Shown: positions 1 to 10,358, counted from the first letter of the stretch. The stretch is 64,000 bases of DNA from Neomoorella sulfitireducens (GCF_024733845.1 NZ_JANRHG010000008.1:62001-126000), one strand, 5' to 3'. Notes: generated by a model not told the origin, from the letters alone. Made by a program: numbers and translations.

Positions 1-553
1 GCATCTTGTCCCGGGCGGTATTCACGGCATCCTGGGGTACGGCCTCATTCATTACCCGGCCAATTACATCTTTTATAGCCCCGGCAATGCTATCCAGTTC
101 GGCATTGCTGGCTCCTGCCAGGGCTTCAAAGGCGGCATCCGACAGCTGCAGCTGGCTTAACTGCTCCTTTAGCCTGGTTACCCGTTCGCTGCTTGCTTCT
201 GTATTATCATTAATCTCCCTTATCACCCGGAATATACCTTCAACCCGGGTAGTCAACTCCGCAACTACCGTGCTGTCCACCCGGTAAACGGGTGTAACCT
301 GCCCGGCCGCTTCTTGCCTGGCCTTCTGGGTTAAGACCTCACTTTCATAAACAATGCCCTGGGGCGCCTTAAAATCCCGGGGACTGGGCTGGCCCTCTTT
401 TAAATCCAGCTTTTGCGGCAGGTAATCCAGGGCTAGAATAGCTACGGCCACGACAAACAGGGCCATACCACAGATGACCCTGGCGCGTATAAAATTAGGA
501 CCAATCCAGGCCAGCAGCGGGTGCATTAACCCTTTTAACCGCTGCCATGGCAC
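1..553 (-). CDS. PgpH/YqfF-type 7TMR-HD phosphohydrolase, N-terminal part
   Basis: The gene is cut by the window edge, so only about 184 N-terminal residues are visible. A hydrophobic segment near residues 24-44 is followed by a long polar, partly coiled-coil region, as in the extracytoplasmic domain of 7TMR-HD proteins. The HD catalytic domain lies outside the window. Known family members (PgpH) hydrolyse cyclic di-AMP at the membrane. I chose a GTG start at 553 because GAGGAG lies nine bases upstream; an ATG at 526 is the alternative. The start overlaps the 3' end of phoH by 19 bases, and phoH next to yqfF is a standard Firmicutes arrangement. The identification rests on context plus the N-terminal membrane topology. 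Confidence 0.75.
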   Translation of the reverse strand, partial: MPWQRLKGLMHPLLAWIGPNFIRARVICGMALFVVAVAILALDYLPQKLDLKEGQPSPRDFKAPQGIVYESEVLTQKARQEAAGQVTPVYRVDSTVVAELTTRVEGIFRVIREINDNTEASSERVTRLKEQLSQLQLSDAAFEALAGASNAELDSIAGAIKDVIGRVMNEAVPQDAVNTARDKM

Positions 554-1539
554 ATCCGGTCACTCCTCTCATAGGCCTTGATGATCTCCTGGACCAGGGG
601 GTGGCGAACAACATCGGCCTCGGTCAGGTGCTCAATGGCAATACCCTCAATGCCCTTTAATATCTGCTGGGCTTCTACCAGGCCGGAGGTGGTGTCCCTG
701 GGCAAGTCCACCTGGGTAACGTCGCCGGTAATGACGGCCCGGGAGCCAAATCCGATCCGGGTGAGGAACATCTTCATCTGTTCGGAAGTCGTGTTCTGGG
801 CCTCATCCAGGATAATAAAGGCATCATCCAGGGTACGCCCCCGCATATAGGCCAGGGGAGCCACTTCTATAATATTTTTCTCCATATACTTTTGTGCCGT
901 TTCCATACCTAAAACGTCATAAAGGCCGTCATAAAGGGGCCGCAGGTAAGGGTTGACCTTTTCCTGCAGGTCTCCGGGCAGGAAACCCAGCTTTTCCCCG
1001 GCCTCAACCGCCGGCCGCGCCAGGACTATCCGTTCCACGCTGCGGTTCCGGAGGGCATTGACGGCCATCACTACGGCCAGGTAGGTCTTCCCCGTCCCGG
1101 CCGGTCCAATACCAAAAACTATATCGTAACGGCGCATGGCCTGGACATAGCGGAGCTGTCCCAGGGTCTTCGGCCGGATTTGCTTGCCCCGGGGGTTAAC
1201 GTAAAGTACCTCCCCCAGGGCCTGGGCCAGATCGGTCTTTTCCGCCATGCCGTCCTGGCGCCGGACTAGATTCCAGGTATAGTTAATTGTTGCCGTGTTG
1301 ATAATCGTGCCGGAACGGGCCAGTTTAATCAACTGCCGGAATAGTCTTTCCAGTTCCTCGACTTCCCGGCGCGTCCCCGTCAAGATCAGTTCATTACCCC
1401 GGGCCACGATGCGGGCTGAGGTATGGCTTTCAATAAATTTCAGGTTCTCATCCTGGTGACCAAAAAGATTGACCGCCTCACCGTTGCTGCCAACTGTCAG
1501 CCGCATTTCGTAATTGTTTGTCAAGGTTTTATCAATCAT
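535..1539 (-). CDS. phoH: PhoH family P-loop ATPase
   Basis: This 334-residue protein has a Walker A motif GPAGTGKT at residues 145-152 and a Walker B region with ILDEAQN. The N-terminal 100 residues look like the KH-like RNA-binding module of the long PhoH (YbeZ) class. The length matches the family. PhoH proteins are linked to RNA metabolism and usually sit next to ybeY. It overlaps the pgpH start by 19 bases and follows yqfD, the usual sporulation-associated cluster yqfC-yqfD-phoH-pgpH. The exact role is not settled in the family. Confidence 0.93.
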   Translation of the reverse strand: MIDKTLTNNYEMRLTVGSNGEAVNLFGHQDENLKFIESHTSARIVARGNELILTGTRREVEELERLFRQLIKLARSGTIINTATINYTWNLVRRQDGMAEKTDLAQALGEVLYVNPRGKQIRPKTLGQLRYVQAMRRYDIVFGIGPAGTGKTYLAVVMAVNALRNRSVERIVLARPAVEAGEKLGFLPGDLQEKVNPYLRPLYDGLYDVLGMETAQKYMEKNIIEVAPLAYMRGRTLDDAFIILDEAQNTTSEQMKMFLTRIGFGSRAVITGDVTQVDLPRDTTSGLVEAQQILKGIEGIAIEHLTEADVVRHPLVQEIIKAYERSDRMCHGSG

Positions 1540-1609
1540 CTCCTTTTGACCATTAATCTCTTTATTCTAGCATATACATAAACCGGAGTAAAGGCGACCC
1601 CCCCGGCCT

Positions 1610-2860
1610 CTAATTGCCACTCAAGGGGACAACCTGGCCGATGTCCTCTTCTGTTTCGATCCAGGCCCGGACACGAACAACTGCATCCCCGGGCTTACTT
1701 AAGGAGGTGATCTTCTGCCCGGTTATGCTGGCTCCGGGTGGTATTTTTTCCTTGATTCTCGCCAGGACCTCCTCACCGGCAACCCTCACAGCCTCTTCAT
1801 AAGAAAGCTGCCGGTACCGGGTCCGGACTTCGTAATAGGTCGTAATAATGAGTTCGACGGGGAGGAGAAAATTCCTCCACGACGGCAGGGCCACCACTTT
1901 ATTTTCCTGGCGATAACTGGTATAGGCAGGCAGTTCCGGCCCTTTCAAGAGAAAGCGGCGGCCCCGGACCTGCACCGTAACGGCCGTCTGCTGCCGCCCG
2001 GTTGGCACTTCCTGGACCTGGAGGCGGCTGACCTCCTTTTCTCCTTCATACCACACCCGGGCCCGCACAATACCCCGGGCGCGGACCAGGCGCGGGGCCA
2101 CGGGTTTGGCGGTAAGACCGGCTTCCCCCGGGTTATTTTCCGGCCGGGGAGGCAGGATCAGGCCGGAGATTAAAATTTGTCCCCGCCGCACCGTATCACC
2201 GGCCTTTACCCTGCCCTCACCATCGATGACCAGGATATCCTTTATTACCCCGTCCTTAGCGGCAATAATACTCGCCGGCCGGTCGGGGGCTTCCGTTCCC
2301 GGAATATTCGCCTTTTCTACCACGGTGATCTCGGCCCTGGTGCCATGGAAGCTGATGCCTATCCAGGCCACCTGGGGCAGGCGTCGCTCCAGGGCGAGCT
2401 CCAGGGCGCGGGTATCGAGGTCCTTTTTCCTGGCTCCCGGCTTTAAACCTTCTGCCCCGGCCGCGGCCAGGACCTGGTCCGGCGTCACCAGGTGTAACGG
2501 CCCGCATCCCGGTTTTACTTCTACTATCCAGATAAAGGTAGAAAGAAAATAGATGGCCAGTAAAAAGAAAAAACTGCCCAGGACCAGCACCTGCCGGCCC
2601 CGCAGGCGCCGGCTGAAAAAGGGCAGGCCCCGCTTGTCCACAATACGGACCCGGCAGCGGCTCTGCCGGGCCAGGGAACGCAGGGCACGATATTCACCGG
2701 CCTTCATTTTGGCCTGGATACTGCCGTTATTATTAATGGTAATATCCCAAAGGATAATACTCCTGGCCAGGGCCAGGTTGAGAAAGGCTTCCGGATCGTC
2801 ACCCTCGATGGTGATCACCAGGTAGCCCTCCAGGTAAGCCAGCCTCCTGTTCCAGGCCAC
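1610..2860 (-). CDS. yqfD: Sporulation protein YqfD
   Basis: This 416-residue protein has a cytoplasmic N-terminal domain beginning with the YLEGYLV-type motif of YqfD. One strong membrane helix lies near residues 93-112, followed by a large external domain with POTRA-like and lipoyl-like segments (IIAAKDGVI, GDTVRRGQILISG). In Bacillus the yqfCD operon is made in the mother cell under sigma-E and is needed for sporulation. It begins with GTG and lies about 100 bp downstream of yqfC and 70 bp before phoH, so the block is probably one operon. Confidence 0.9.
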   Translation of the reverse strand: MAWNRRLAYLEGYLVITIEGDDPEAFLNLALARSIILWDITINNNGSIQAKMKAGEYRALRSLARQSRCRVRIVDKRGLPFFSRRLRGRQVLVLGSFFFLLAIYFLSTFIWIVEVKPGCGPLHLVTPDQVLAAAGAEGLKPGARKKDLDTRALELALERRLPQVAWIGISFHGTRAEITVVEKANIPGTEAPDRPASIIAAKDGVIKDILVIDGEGRVKAGDTVRRGQILISGLILPPRPENNPGEAGLTAKPVAPRLVRARGIVRARVWYEGEKEVSRLQVQEVPTGRQQTAVTVQVRGRRFLLKGPELPAYTSYRQENKVVALPSWRNFLLPVELIITTYYEVRTRYRQLSYEEAVRVAGEEVLARIKEKIPPGASITGQKITSLSKPGDAVVRVRAWIETEEDIGQVVPLSGN

Positions 2861-2956
2861 CGGTTTCTTCCCCCTCCAAAAAAGCCCTTTTCCAGGACGC
2901 TCCCGCTATGAAACCCCGGGGAGGGTCCCGGGCGAGCCAGATCTTTAAGGTTTCCC

Positions 2957-3235
2957 TCAGGAAAAGGAAAGGGACTGGATGGTACCTTCAAGGGCAATGG
3001 CGTCCGGCCGTATTTCCCGCAGGAGGATGCCTGTCCCCTTGATCGCCAGTTCCCCGGTACTGAGTTTCAGGCGCACCAGATCCGGCCGGTACTCGCTGAT
3101 GCCCCTGTGGTTTTCCACTACCAGCCGGCTGTTCCCTACCAGGGTCAGGCGCGGCAGGTCCAGGACGGCATCTGCCGGCAGCTCTAAATATTCGGTAACC
3201 GCCTTTTCCAGGCGCCGGGAACGGTTTTTCCCCAT
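2957..3235 (-). CDS. yqfC: Sporulation protein YqfC
   Basis: This small protein of about 92 residues belongs to the YabP/YqfC family, with the pattern ELPADAVLDLPRLTLVGN followed by the ENHRGISEY stretch. I placed the start at 3235 because a GGAGGGGG ribosome binding site lies just upstream of that ATG; a longer frame starts at 3253. In spore formers YqfC works with YqfD, whose gene lies immediately downstream here. Expression in the mother cell under sigma-E is known for the family; I did not find a convincing sigma-E promoter. Confidence 0.88.
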   Translation of the reverse strand: MGKNRSRRLEKAVTEYLELPADAVLDLPRLTLVGNSRLVVENHRGISEYRPDLVRLKLSTGELAIKGTGILLREIRPDAIALEGTIQSLSFS

Positions 3236-3284
3236 CCTGCCCCCTCCTGTCAATACTTTATGCAGCAGCAGGGGAAAAAAGACC

Positions 3285-3314
3285 GCAAAAAAGCCCGGTC
3301 CTCACGGACCGGGC
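3285..3314 (-). terminator. Intrinsic terminator after rpsU
   Basis: A perfect nine-base-pair stem (GCCCGGTCC / GGACCGGGC) with a four-base loop is followed on the minus strand by a run of six T. It lies 65 bp downstream of the rpsU stop and so separates rpsU from yqfC. Confidence 0.9.
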
Positions 3315-3379
3315 CTGTTATACCCGGGATAGCTGTTCCACCGGAAAGATTATCATCCAGAGGGAGATGCCTGTTCTTT

Positions 3380-3556
3380 TTAGTGCCAGCGGCGTTTGCG
3401 GGCCGCTTCGGATTTCTTCTTGCGCCTGACGCTGGGCTTTTCGTAGTGTTCCCGGCGCCGTGCTTCGGAAAGGATGCCTGCCTTCTGACAGATGCGCTTG
3501 AACCGCTTTAAAGCGGCATCGATGGATTCATTCTTGCCAATTCTAACCTCGCTCAA
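3380..3556 (-). CDS. rpsU: 30S ribosomal protein S21
   Basis: This 58-codon frame starts with TTG and is preceded by GGAGGGAAG. The protein begins [13 protein letters not shown], contains ALKRFKR and the basic tail [13 protein letters not shown], all typical of S21, the small-subunit protein that helps translation initiation. The length matches bacterial S21. It lies between a HIT protein and the spore operon, the common Firmicutes context (dnaJ-rsmE-mtaB-rpsU-yqfCD). Confidence 0.95.
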   Translation of the reverse strand: MSEVRIGKNESIDAALKRFKRICQKAGILSEARRREHYEKPSVRRKKKSEAARKRRWH

Positions 3557-3643
3557 CCTTACTTCCCTCCCCCCGCCACCCGGTGGACGCTGTCCTTCTA
3601 AAGCTCAACATAAATTAAATTATACTCTATACTCCTCCTGGCG

Positions 3644-3988
3644 TCAACCCAGGATGCGCAGCTGCCTTCCTCCCAGCAAATGGAAATGAAGGTGATAAAC
3701 GACCTGCCCGCCTTCTTCTTTACAATTATTTACCAGCCGGAAGCCGCGTTCGGCCAGCCCCAGGTCGCGGGCTATTTGTACCGCCACCAGGTGGATGTGG
3801 CCGATGAGTTCCCTGTCTTCCGGTTCAATAGCCGTCAGGTCGGGTATGTGCTTCCTGGGGATAATTAAAATATGTACCGGGGCTACCGGCCGGATGTCTT
3901 TAAAGGCCACCACCCGGTCATCCTGGTAAACTATCTCGGCCGGGAGCTGGCCCCCGGCTATTTTGCAAAATATGCATTCCTCGGCCAC
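3644..3988 (-). CDS. HIT family nucleotide hydrolase
   Basis: This 114-residue protein opens with the ECIFCKI zinc-type motif at residues 4-10 and carries the histidine triad HLHFHLLGG near its C terminus. The length and both motifs place it in the Hint branch of purine nucleoside phosphoramidate hydrolases. It lies 16 bp downstream of the mtaB stop and is probably cotranscribed with it. The physiological substrate cannot be told from the sequence. Confidence 0.93.
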   Translation of the reverse strand: MAEECIFCKIAGGQLPAEIVYQDDRVVAFKDIRPVAPVHILIIPRKHIPDLTAIEPEDRELIGHIHLVAVQIARDLGLAERGFRLVNNCKEEGGQVVYHLHFHLLGGRQLRILG

Positions 3989-4004
3989 TTTTTTTGCTCC
4001 CTTC

Positions 4005-5384
4005 TCAGTGCTGTGCTAAATCTTTATTTCTCTCTCCAGGCCTATTTTCCTGCTTCTCCCTAACATCTTTTTCTAATTGGCCCCAAATTAAACCTCCCCG
4101 CAATTCTTCAAGCCTTACCGGGACCAGTTGTCCCGTCAAATCCCCTGCCGCCAGAAAGGCTACGTTCAGGTAATTGCCGGTATGGCCTTCATATACCCCG
4201 GGATGTCCGGGTAAAGGCCTTTCCACCAGTACCGCCATGGTTTCGTTTAAAAATTCCCGGGCATACTGGCGGGCCAGGCGGCGCCCCAGCTGCAGCAGCC
4301 GCCGTTCCCGCTCTTTTTTTACCTCGGGCGCTATTTGCCCCGGCATGGCCGCCGCCGGCGTACCCCGGCGCGGGGAAAAAGGAAAAACATGAATTGCGGC
4401 CAGGGCCGCTTCTTTGACTACCGCCATGGTGTTCTGGAACTGTTCCTCCGTCTCCCCGGGAAAACCGACCATGACATCGCTGGTAAAGGCCGCCCGCGGC
4501 CGCCTGGAACGCAGGGAAGCTATTAAATCCAGGTAGTAACTGCTGCTGTAGCGGCGCCCCATTCTTTCCAGGATGGTGTCATCCCCGCTCTGGAGGGGTA
4601 TATGGTAATGGGGGCAGATGACCTCTTCTCCCGTCAGCATCGCCTTCAATTCCGGGGTAAAATCCAGGGGGTCAACTGAGCTGATCCGCAGGCGCTGCAG
4701 CCCGGGGATCCTGACAATTTTTTTCAGCAGGCCGGCCAGGTCTATCCCCCCCGTAAGATCGCGGCCGTAGGCGCCGGTGTGAACGCCGGTGAGGACTATC
4801 TCCAGGTAGCCTTTAGCTACCAGGCGCTCCACCTCGTTAAGGATCGCTTCCGGTGCCCGGCTGCGGAAGGGCCCGCGGGCATAAGGGACAATACAGTAAG
4901 TACAGTATTCCTCGCAACCTTCCTGAATCTTCAGGAAAGCCCGCGCCCTGCTCAATTCCACCACGGGCAGCTCTTCAAATTCTTCGCCGGGTTCATGAAC
5001 GCCCACGGCATTAAGGGGAGTGCCTCCCTTACGGGCTTCTTCAACCAGTTCTACCAGCCGGTGCCGGTCCCGGGTGCCCACTACTACGTCGACGCCGGGG
5101 ATGGACAGGACCTCCTCCGGGGCTACCTGGGCATAACAGCCGGTAACAACCACCACTGCCTCCGGGTTGGCCCGGACGGCGCGGCGGATAAGCTGCCGCG
5201 ATTTGCGGTCGCTGGTGTGGGTGACCGTGCAGGTGTGGATGACGTACACGTCCGCCTTCTCAGGGAAGGGCACGGGCTCATAGCCGGCTTCCCGGAAGAG
5301 GTGTCTCATGGCTTCCAGCTCGTTCTGATTGACTTTACAACCCAGGCTCACCAGGGCAACCCGGGATATGGGCACGAGTTTCAC
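4005..5384 (-). CDS. mtaB: tRNA threonylcarbamoyladenosine methylthiotransferase MtaB
   Basis: This 459-residue radical-SAM protein has the N-terminal UPF0004 domain (VSLGCKVNQNE, three conserved Cys), the radical-SAM cluster motif CEEYCTYC at about residue 156, and a C-terminal TRAM-like region. It converts t6A37 to ms2t6A37 in tRNAs reading ANN codons. The SLGCKVNQ signature separates MtaB from MiaB. It follows rsmE, but a repeat element lies between the two genes. Confidence 0.93.
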   Translation of the reverse strand: MKLVPISRVALVSLGCKVNQNELEAMRHLFREAGYEPVPFPEKADVYVIHTCTVTHTSDRKSRQLIRRAVRANPEAVVVVTGCYAQVAPEEVLSIPGVDVVVGTRDRHRLVELVEEARKGGTPLNAVGVHEPGEEFEELPVVELSRARAFLKIQEGCEEYCTYCIVPYARGPFRSRAPEAILNEVERLVAKGYLEIVLTGVHTGAYGRDLTGGIDLAGLLKKIVRIPGLQRLRISSVDPLDFTPELKAMLTGEEVICPHYHIPLQSGDDTILERMGRRYSSSYYLDLIASLRSRRPRAAFTSDVMVGFPGETEEQFQNTMAVVKEAALAAIHVFPFSPRRGTPAAAMPGQIAPEVKKERERRLLQLGRRLARQYAREFLNETMAVLVERPLPGHPGVYEGHTGNYLNVAFLAAGDLTGQLVPVRLEELRGGLIWGQLEKDVREKQENRPGERNKDLAQH

Positions 5385-5417
5385 CTCTGATCTACCCTGA
5401 AAATAATTCTATCGCAG

Positions 5418-5623
5418 GCTGGCATGTCTCGCTCGCTCCATGGCCCTTGTGGAGCGGCCTACGGCTCAGCCTCGGGCTCGGGCGGGGTTCCCGGCCTATT
5501 CGGCTTCCTTGCCTCAGAGGACGGCCTCGGACATCCTGTCCTCGGCCCCGCCCTCGCTCCTCAGCTTCGCCTGGGCCGCTTCGCCACTCGGTAGAAGCTC
5601 GCTCGCTTCCGACAAATGCCAGC
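5418..5623 (+). repeat. Dispersed inverted-end repeat, long copy A (mtaB-rsmE gap)
   Basis: This element of about 206 bp fills most of the gap between mtaB and rsmE. Its ends are inverted (GCTGGCAT at 5418 and ATGCCAGC at 5616). Just inside each end is a GCTCGCT(T)CC direct repeat. The core of about 180 bp is strongly GC-rich and matches copy B at 12667-12878 over nearly its whole length. Homology with the short copy at 49929 continues outside the right end to about 5680 (CTGGTACCGC and GTATCTTGT). An open frame crosses the core on the plus strand and shares AGFPAYSASLPQR with the other long copy. Confidence 0.85.
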
Positions 5624-5698
5624 TTGTTGTTTTCAGCCATCTACTGGTACCGCGCCAGCGGCACAGGTATCTTGTCTTGCTTGCCTCAATAGCGGGGT

Positions 5699-6439
5699 TT
5701 ATGACAGCTCCCCCAGGGCATACATGATGGCGGCCAGGCAGACCAGGCCGGCCGTCTCCGTTCGCAAGATACGGGGGCCAAGGGTTACGGATCGCCCCCC
5801 GAATTTACGTGCCAGGTCCACTTCCGCCCGGGTCAAGCCCCCTTCGGGGCCAATGAGTACGGCCAGTTCCTGTACCCCCGGGCTCGCCTCAAGGACGGAC
5901 TTAAGGTTACAGGAACGTTCTTCTTCCCAGGGTACCAGCAACAGGGTGTCCTGGTCAAGGCCGGCAAGGGCCTCAGAAAGTTCCAGGGGACCCTCAACCG
6001 CCGGTATCAGGTGCCGCCGGCTCTGGCTGGCCGCCGCCCGGGCCTTCTGCTGCCAGCGTTCCTGCCGCCGGGCACAGGCCTCCCGGTCCGGCCGGGGGAT
6101 AGAGCGCTCTGTATTGATGACGACAATCCTTGCTACCCCTAATTCTGTACACTTTTCTACGATCAAATCCATTTTGTCACCCTTGGGCCAGGCCTGGTAA
6201 AGGGTGACTTTAACCCGCGGCTCGGGGCTTTCCAGGGGGGCCTTGACAGCAGCGACTACCCGGTCTTTGTGAATGGCGACGACTTCCGCCTGGTATCCCT
6301 GCCCCCTGCTATCGGCCAGGGAAATGGTTTCTCCCACCCGCAGGCGCAGGACGCGCAGGGCGTGATGGGCATTTTCCCCTTCCAGGACGGCCGTTTCGCC
6401 GGGAAAAACAGGCACGGGTAGAAAAAAATGGTGGGCCAC
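5699..6439 (-). CDS. rsmE: 16S rRNA m3U1498 methyltransferase RsmE
   Basis: This 246-residue SPOUT-class methyltransferase has the N-terminal PUA-like domain and the C-terminal knot with LIGPEGGLT and LGPRILRTETA, which form the SAM site. It methylates U1498 of 16S rRNA. In many Firmicutes prmA lies between dnaJ and rsmE; here rsmE follows dnaJ directly with a 54-bp gap and prmA is absent. Confidence 0.95.
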   Translation of the reverse strand: MAHHFFLPVPVFPGETAVLEGENAHHALRVLRLRVGETISLADSRGQGYQAEVVAIHKDRVVAAVKAPLESPEPRVKVTLYQAWPKGDKMDLIVEKCTELGVARIVVINTERSIPRPDREACARRQERWQQKARAAASQSRRHLIPAVEGPLELSEALAGLDQDTLLLVPWEEERSCNLKSVLEASPGVQELAVLIGPEGGLTRAEVDLARKFGGRSVTLGPRILRTETAGLVCLAAIMYALGELS

Positions 6440-6493
6440 TACGGCTCACCCTCCCGCTGTATTGCTAAAACCTATCAACCGCCAGGAAAGGAA

Positions 6494-7648
<1,155 letters not shown>

Positions 7649-7658
7649 TCACCGGTTT

Positions 7659-9503
7659 TTATTTCTTATCGTCATCGACGATTTTGTAGTCGGCATCATA
7701 GACATTGCCGTCCTGTTTCGCCCCGCCGGTAGGACCGGTTCCACCCTGGGACCCGCCGCCGGCCTGGGCACCGGCCTGCTGGTACACTTTTGTGGTCAGG
7801 GTATAGAGGGCCTGGGAAAGGGCTTCCATCTTTTCTTTGATCTTAGCGGAATTCTTGCTGTCCAGGACGTCTTGGAGTTCTTTCTTCGCCTGTTCGATGC
7901 GGTCCACGTCGGCCTTGTTGGCTTTATCTTTAAACTCCTTCAGGGTGCGGTCGGCCTGGTAGATGAGGGAATCCGCCTGGTTCCTCGTCTCAATTTCCTC
8001 TTTACGCTTGCGGTCGCTCTCGGCATAGGCCTCGGCATCCTTAACCATGCGCTGGATTTCTTCTTCCGTCAGGCCGCTGGAAGAAGTAATGGTTATGGCC
8101 TGCTGCTTACCGGTAGCCAGGTCTTTGGCCGAGACGTGCACGATGCCGTTGGCGTCGATATCAAACTTGACTTCAATCTGGGGTACGCCCCGGGGCGCCG
8201 GCGGGATACCCGTCAATTGGAAGCGGCCCAGGGTTTTATTGTCGGCGGCCATGGCCCGCTCGCCCTGGAGGACGTGGATTTCCACCGTGGTCTGGTTGTC
8301 GGCGGCGGTGGAGAAGATCTGGCTCTTGGACGTGGGGATGGTGGTATTGCGCTCGATTATCTTTGTGAAAACGCCGCCCAGGGTCTCAATACCCAGGGAA
8401 AGGGGCGTGACGTCGAGTAGCAGGACGTCCTTGACCTCGCCGGCCAGGACCCCGGCCTGGATGGCTGCGCCCAGGGCGACACACTCATCCGGGTTGATGC
8501 CCTTATGGGGCTCTTTGCCCAGGATCTTGCGCACCGTCTCCTGGACCAGGGGCACCCTGGTGGAGCCGCCCACCAGCAAGACCTTATCAATATCTTTGGG
8601 CTCCAGCCCGGCATCGGCCAGGGCCTGCCTGGTGGGGCCCACGGTCTTTTCTACCAGGTCGGCTATCAATTCTTCAAACTTGGCCCGGGTAAGATTTACA
8701 TCCAGGTGGATGGGGCCATTGGGCGTTGCCGAGATGAAGGGCAGGTTGATGTTGGTGCTGGTCATGCTGGAAAGCTCGATTTTAGCTTTTTCCGCCGCTT
8801 CCTTCAGGCGCTGCATGGCCATTTTATCCTGCCTCAGGTCCACCCCGTGCTCCCGGCGGCAGATGTCTACCAGGTAGTCCATAATCCGCTGGTCAAAGTC
8901 GTCGCCGCCCAGGCGGTTATTACCGCTGGTGGCTTTGACTTCAAAGACGCCGTCCCCCAGTTCCAGGATGGAAACGTCAAAAGTGCCGCCGCCCAGGTCA
9001 TAAACAAGGATGGTCTGGTCTTCTTCTTTATCCAGGCCGTAGGCCAGGGAGGCAGCCGTCGGCTCGTTGATAATACGCAGCACCTCCAGGCCGGCAATGC
9101 GGCCGGCGTCTTTGGTAGCCTGGCGCTGGCTGTCGGTGAAGTAGGCCGGTACGGTGATGACCGCCTGGGTCACTTTTTCTCCCAGGTAGGCTTCCGCGTC
9201 GGCCTTCAGCTTTTGCAGGATCATAGCCGAGATTTCCTGGGGTGTGTATTCCTTGTCATCGATTTTAACTTTATAATTGGTGCCCATATGGCGTTTAATG
9301 GACATGACGGTCCGGTCGGGATTGGTGATGGCCTGGCGCTTGGCCACCTGGCCGACGACCCTTTCCCCGTCCTTTGTAAAAGCCACTACTGAAGGCGTGG
9401 TGCGGCCGCCTTCCGCATTGGGGATAACTACTGCTTCCCCACCTTCCATAACGGCTACGCAGGAGTTGGTCGTACCCAGGTCAATACCGATTACCTTACC
9501 CAT
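7659..9503 (-). CDS. dnaK: Chaperone DnaK (Hsp70)
   Basis: This 614-residue Hsp70 has GIDLGTTNS near the N terminus, the phosphate-loop [10 protein letters not shown] and the VGGSTRVP adenosine motif. A C-terminal substrate-binding domain and a Gly/Gln-rich tail ending DDDKK follow. It refolds proteins with DnaJ and GrpE. The start is an ATG with a GGAGG-type site upstream. A short repeat copy lies in the gap between grpE and dnaK. Confidence 0.98.
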   Translation of the reverse strand: MGKVIGIDLGTTNSCVAVMEGGEAVVIPNAEGGRTTPSVVAFTKDGERVVGQVAKRQAITNPDRTVMSIKRHMGTNYKVKIDDKEYTPQEISAMILQKLKADAEAYLGEKVTQAVITVPAYFTDSQRQATKDAGRIAGLEVLRIINEPTAASLAYGLDKEEDQTILVYDLGGGTFDVSILELGDGVFEVKATSGNNRLGGDDFDQRIMDYLVDICRREHGVDLRQDKMAMQRLKEAAEKAKIELSSMTSTNINLPFISATPNGPIHLDVNLTRAKFEELIADLVEKTVGPTRQALADAGLEPKDIDKVLLVGGSTRVPLVQETVRKILGKEPHKGINPDECVALGAAIQAGVLAGEVKDVLLLDVTPLSLGIETLGGVFTKIIERNTTIPTSKSQIFSTAADNQTTVEIHVLQGERAMAADNKTLGRFQLTGIPPAPRGVPQIEVKFDIDANGIVHVSAKDLATGKQQAITITSSSGLTEEEIQRMVKDAEAYAESDRKRKEEIETRNQADSLIYQADRTLKEFKDKANKADVDRIEQAKKELQDVLDSKNSAKIKEKMEALSQALYTLTTKVYQQAGAQAGGGSQGGTGPTGGAKQDGNVYDADYKIVDDDKK

Positions 9504-9555
9504 TATGATCTACCTCCTTGTTCCCCAGCTTCTACCCAAAATAAATTCGCTCCGG

Positions 9556-9593
9556 CCGGCATTGTTTTTCCTCGCTCCAAACAAATGCCTGCC
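9556..9593 (-). repeat. Dispersed repeat, short hairpin copy C (grpE-dnaK gap)
   Basis: This copy of about 38 bp folds as an inverted repeat. The arms are GGCATTGTTT and AAACAAATGCC and the loop contains CTCGCTCC. It equals the two ends of the long elements with the core missing. It sits in the 99-bp gap between grpE and dnaK, where a hairpin could affect processing of the heat-shock mRNA. Confidence 0.75.
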
Positions 9594-9602
9594 ACTTTAT
9601 TT

Positions 9603-10331
9603 TCATTCTTCTGATGCTGCCGCGTTGGCGGCATGAGGGTCTTCTTGGTTTTCCTGTTCTCCGGCACCGGCCGCCACTGCCACCTTGACCATGGCAGGCC
9701 GCAGGAGCCTGCCGTGCAAAGTGTAACCACGGCGGAACTCTTCCACCACCTGGTTGATCTTGTCCGGCTCTGCAGTTTCTTCCCGCGCTACCGCTTCATG
9801 AACCTCGGGATCAAAGGGCCGGCCCAGGGCGGCTACGGGCATTAAACCTTCCCGCGCCAGGATTTCCTGCAATTGCCGCAGGGTCATCTCTACCCCCGTC
9901 TCCAGGGCCTGCTTTCCCGTTCCCGCGGCTGTAGCCAGGGCTAGCTCCAGGTTATCCAATACGGGCAGGAGGCTCTCGATGAGCCTGGCATTGGCCAGCC
10001 TGGTCATCTCTTCCTGCTCGCGGCGGGTACGCTTGCGGTAGTTGTCAAAATCGGCCTGCAGGCGTAAAAAACGTTGCTGCAGCTCAGATAAAGCCGCCGC
10101 CCTGGCGGCCAGTTCTTCTTCAAGGCGGCTCAATTCTTCCCGGCCGGTTGCACCGGCCGGTTCGCCGCCAGCCCCAGCAGGCTCCTCAACCCTTGCCCCC
10201 GGGCTCTCCTCATCCCGGCCGTGACATTCCCCCGCCTCCCCGGCGGGCCTTTCCCGGAGAGCTTCCGGCCCATCTTCCCTTTCGTTATTTATCATCCCGT
10301 TATTCATTTTATTATCCCGGTTGGGTTCCAT
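9603..10331 (-). CDS. grpE: Nucleotide exchange factor GrpE
   Basis: The frame has an acidic, low-complexity N-terminal arm of about 80 residues, a long coiled coil (ELQQRFLRLQADFDNYRKR) and the C-terminal beta domain with VAREETAEPDKI and GYTLHGRLLRPA. It releases ADP from DnaK. The longest frame starts at 10370 inside a hairpin; I prefer the ATG at 10331, though its ribosome binding site is weak. It lies between hrcA and dnaK. Confidence 0.93.
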   Translation of the reverse strand: MEPNRDNKMNNGMINNEREDGPEALRERPAGEAGECHGRDEESPGARVEEPAGAGGEPAGATGREELSRLEEELAARAAALSELQQRFLRLQADFDNYRKRTRREQEEMTRLANARLIESLLPVLDNLELALATAAGTGKQALETGVEMTLRQLQEILAREGLMPVAALGRPFDPEVHEAVAREETAEPDKINQVVEEFRRGYTLHGRLLRPAMVKVAVAAGAGEQENQEDPHAANAAASEE

Positions 10332-10358
10332 AACTTTTCGGTCACTCCCTTCCGTAAA

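Noticed and set aside
5440-5727. Plus-strand ORF of 95 codons across repeat copy A as a gene
   Set aside because: It lies in the repeat, has no ribosome site and its 3' part leaves the repeat. It is recorded as part of the repeat; the shared frame with copy B is kept as a finding.
8505-9392. Long plus-strand ORF (295 codons) opposite dnaK
   Set aside because: It lies wholly antisense to a certain gene. High-GC genes with biased codons commonly leave long open antisense frames, and no family resemblance or ribosome site was seen. The same applies to the other long antisense frames over dnaJ, dapF-type and leuS regions.
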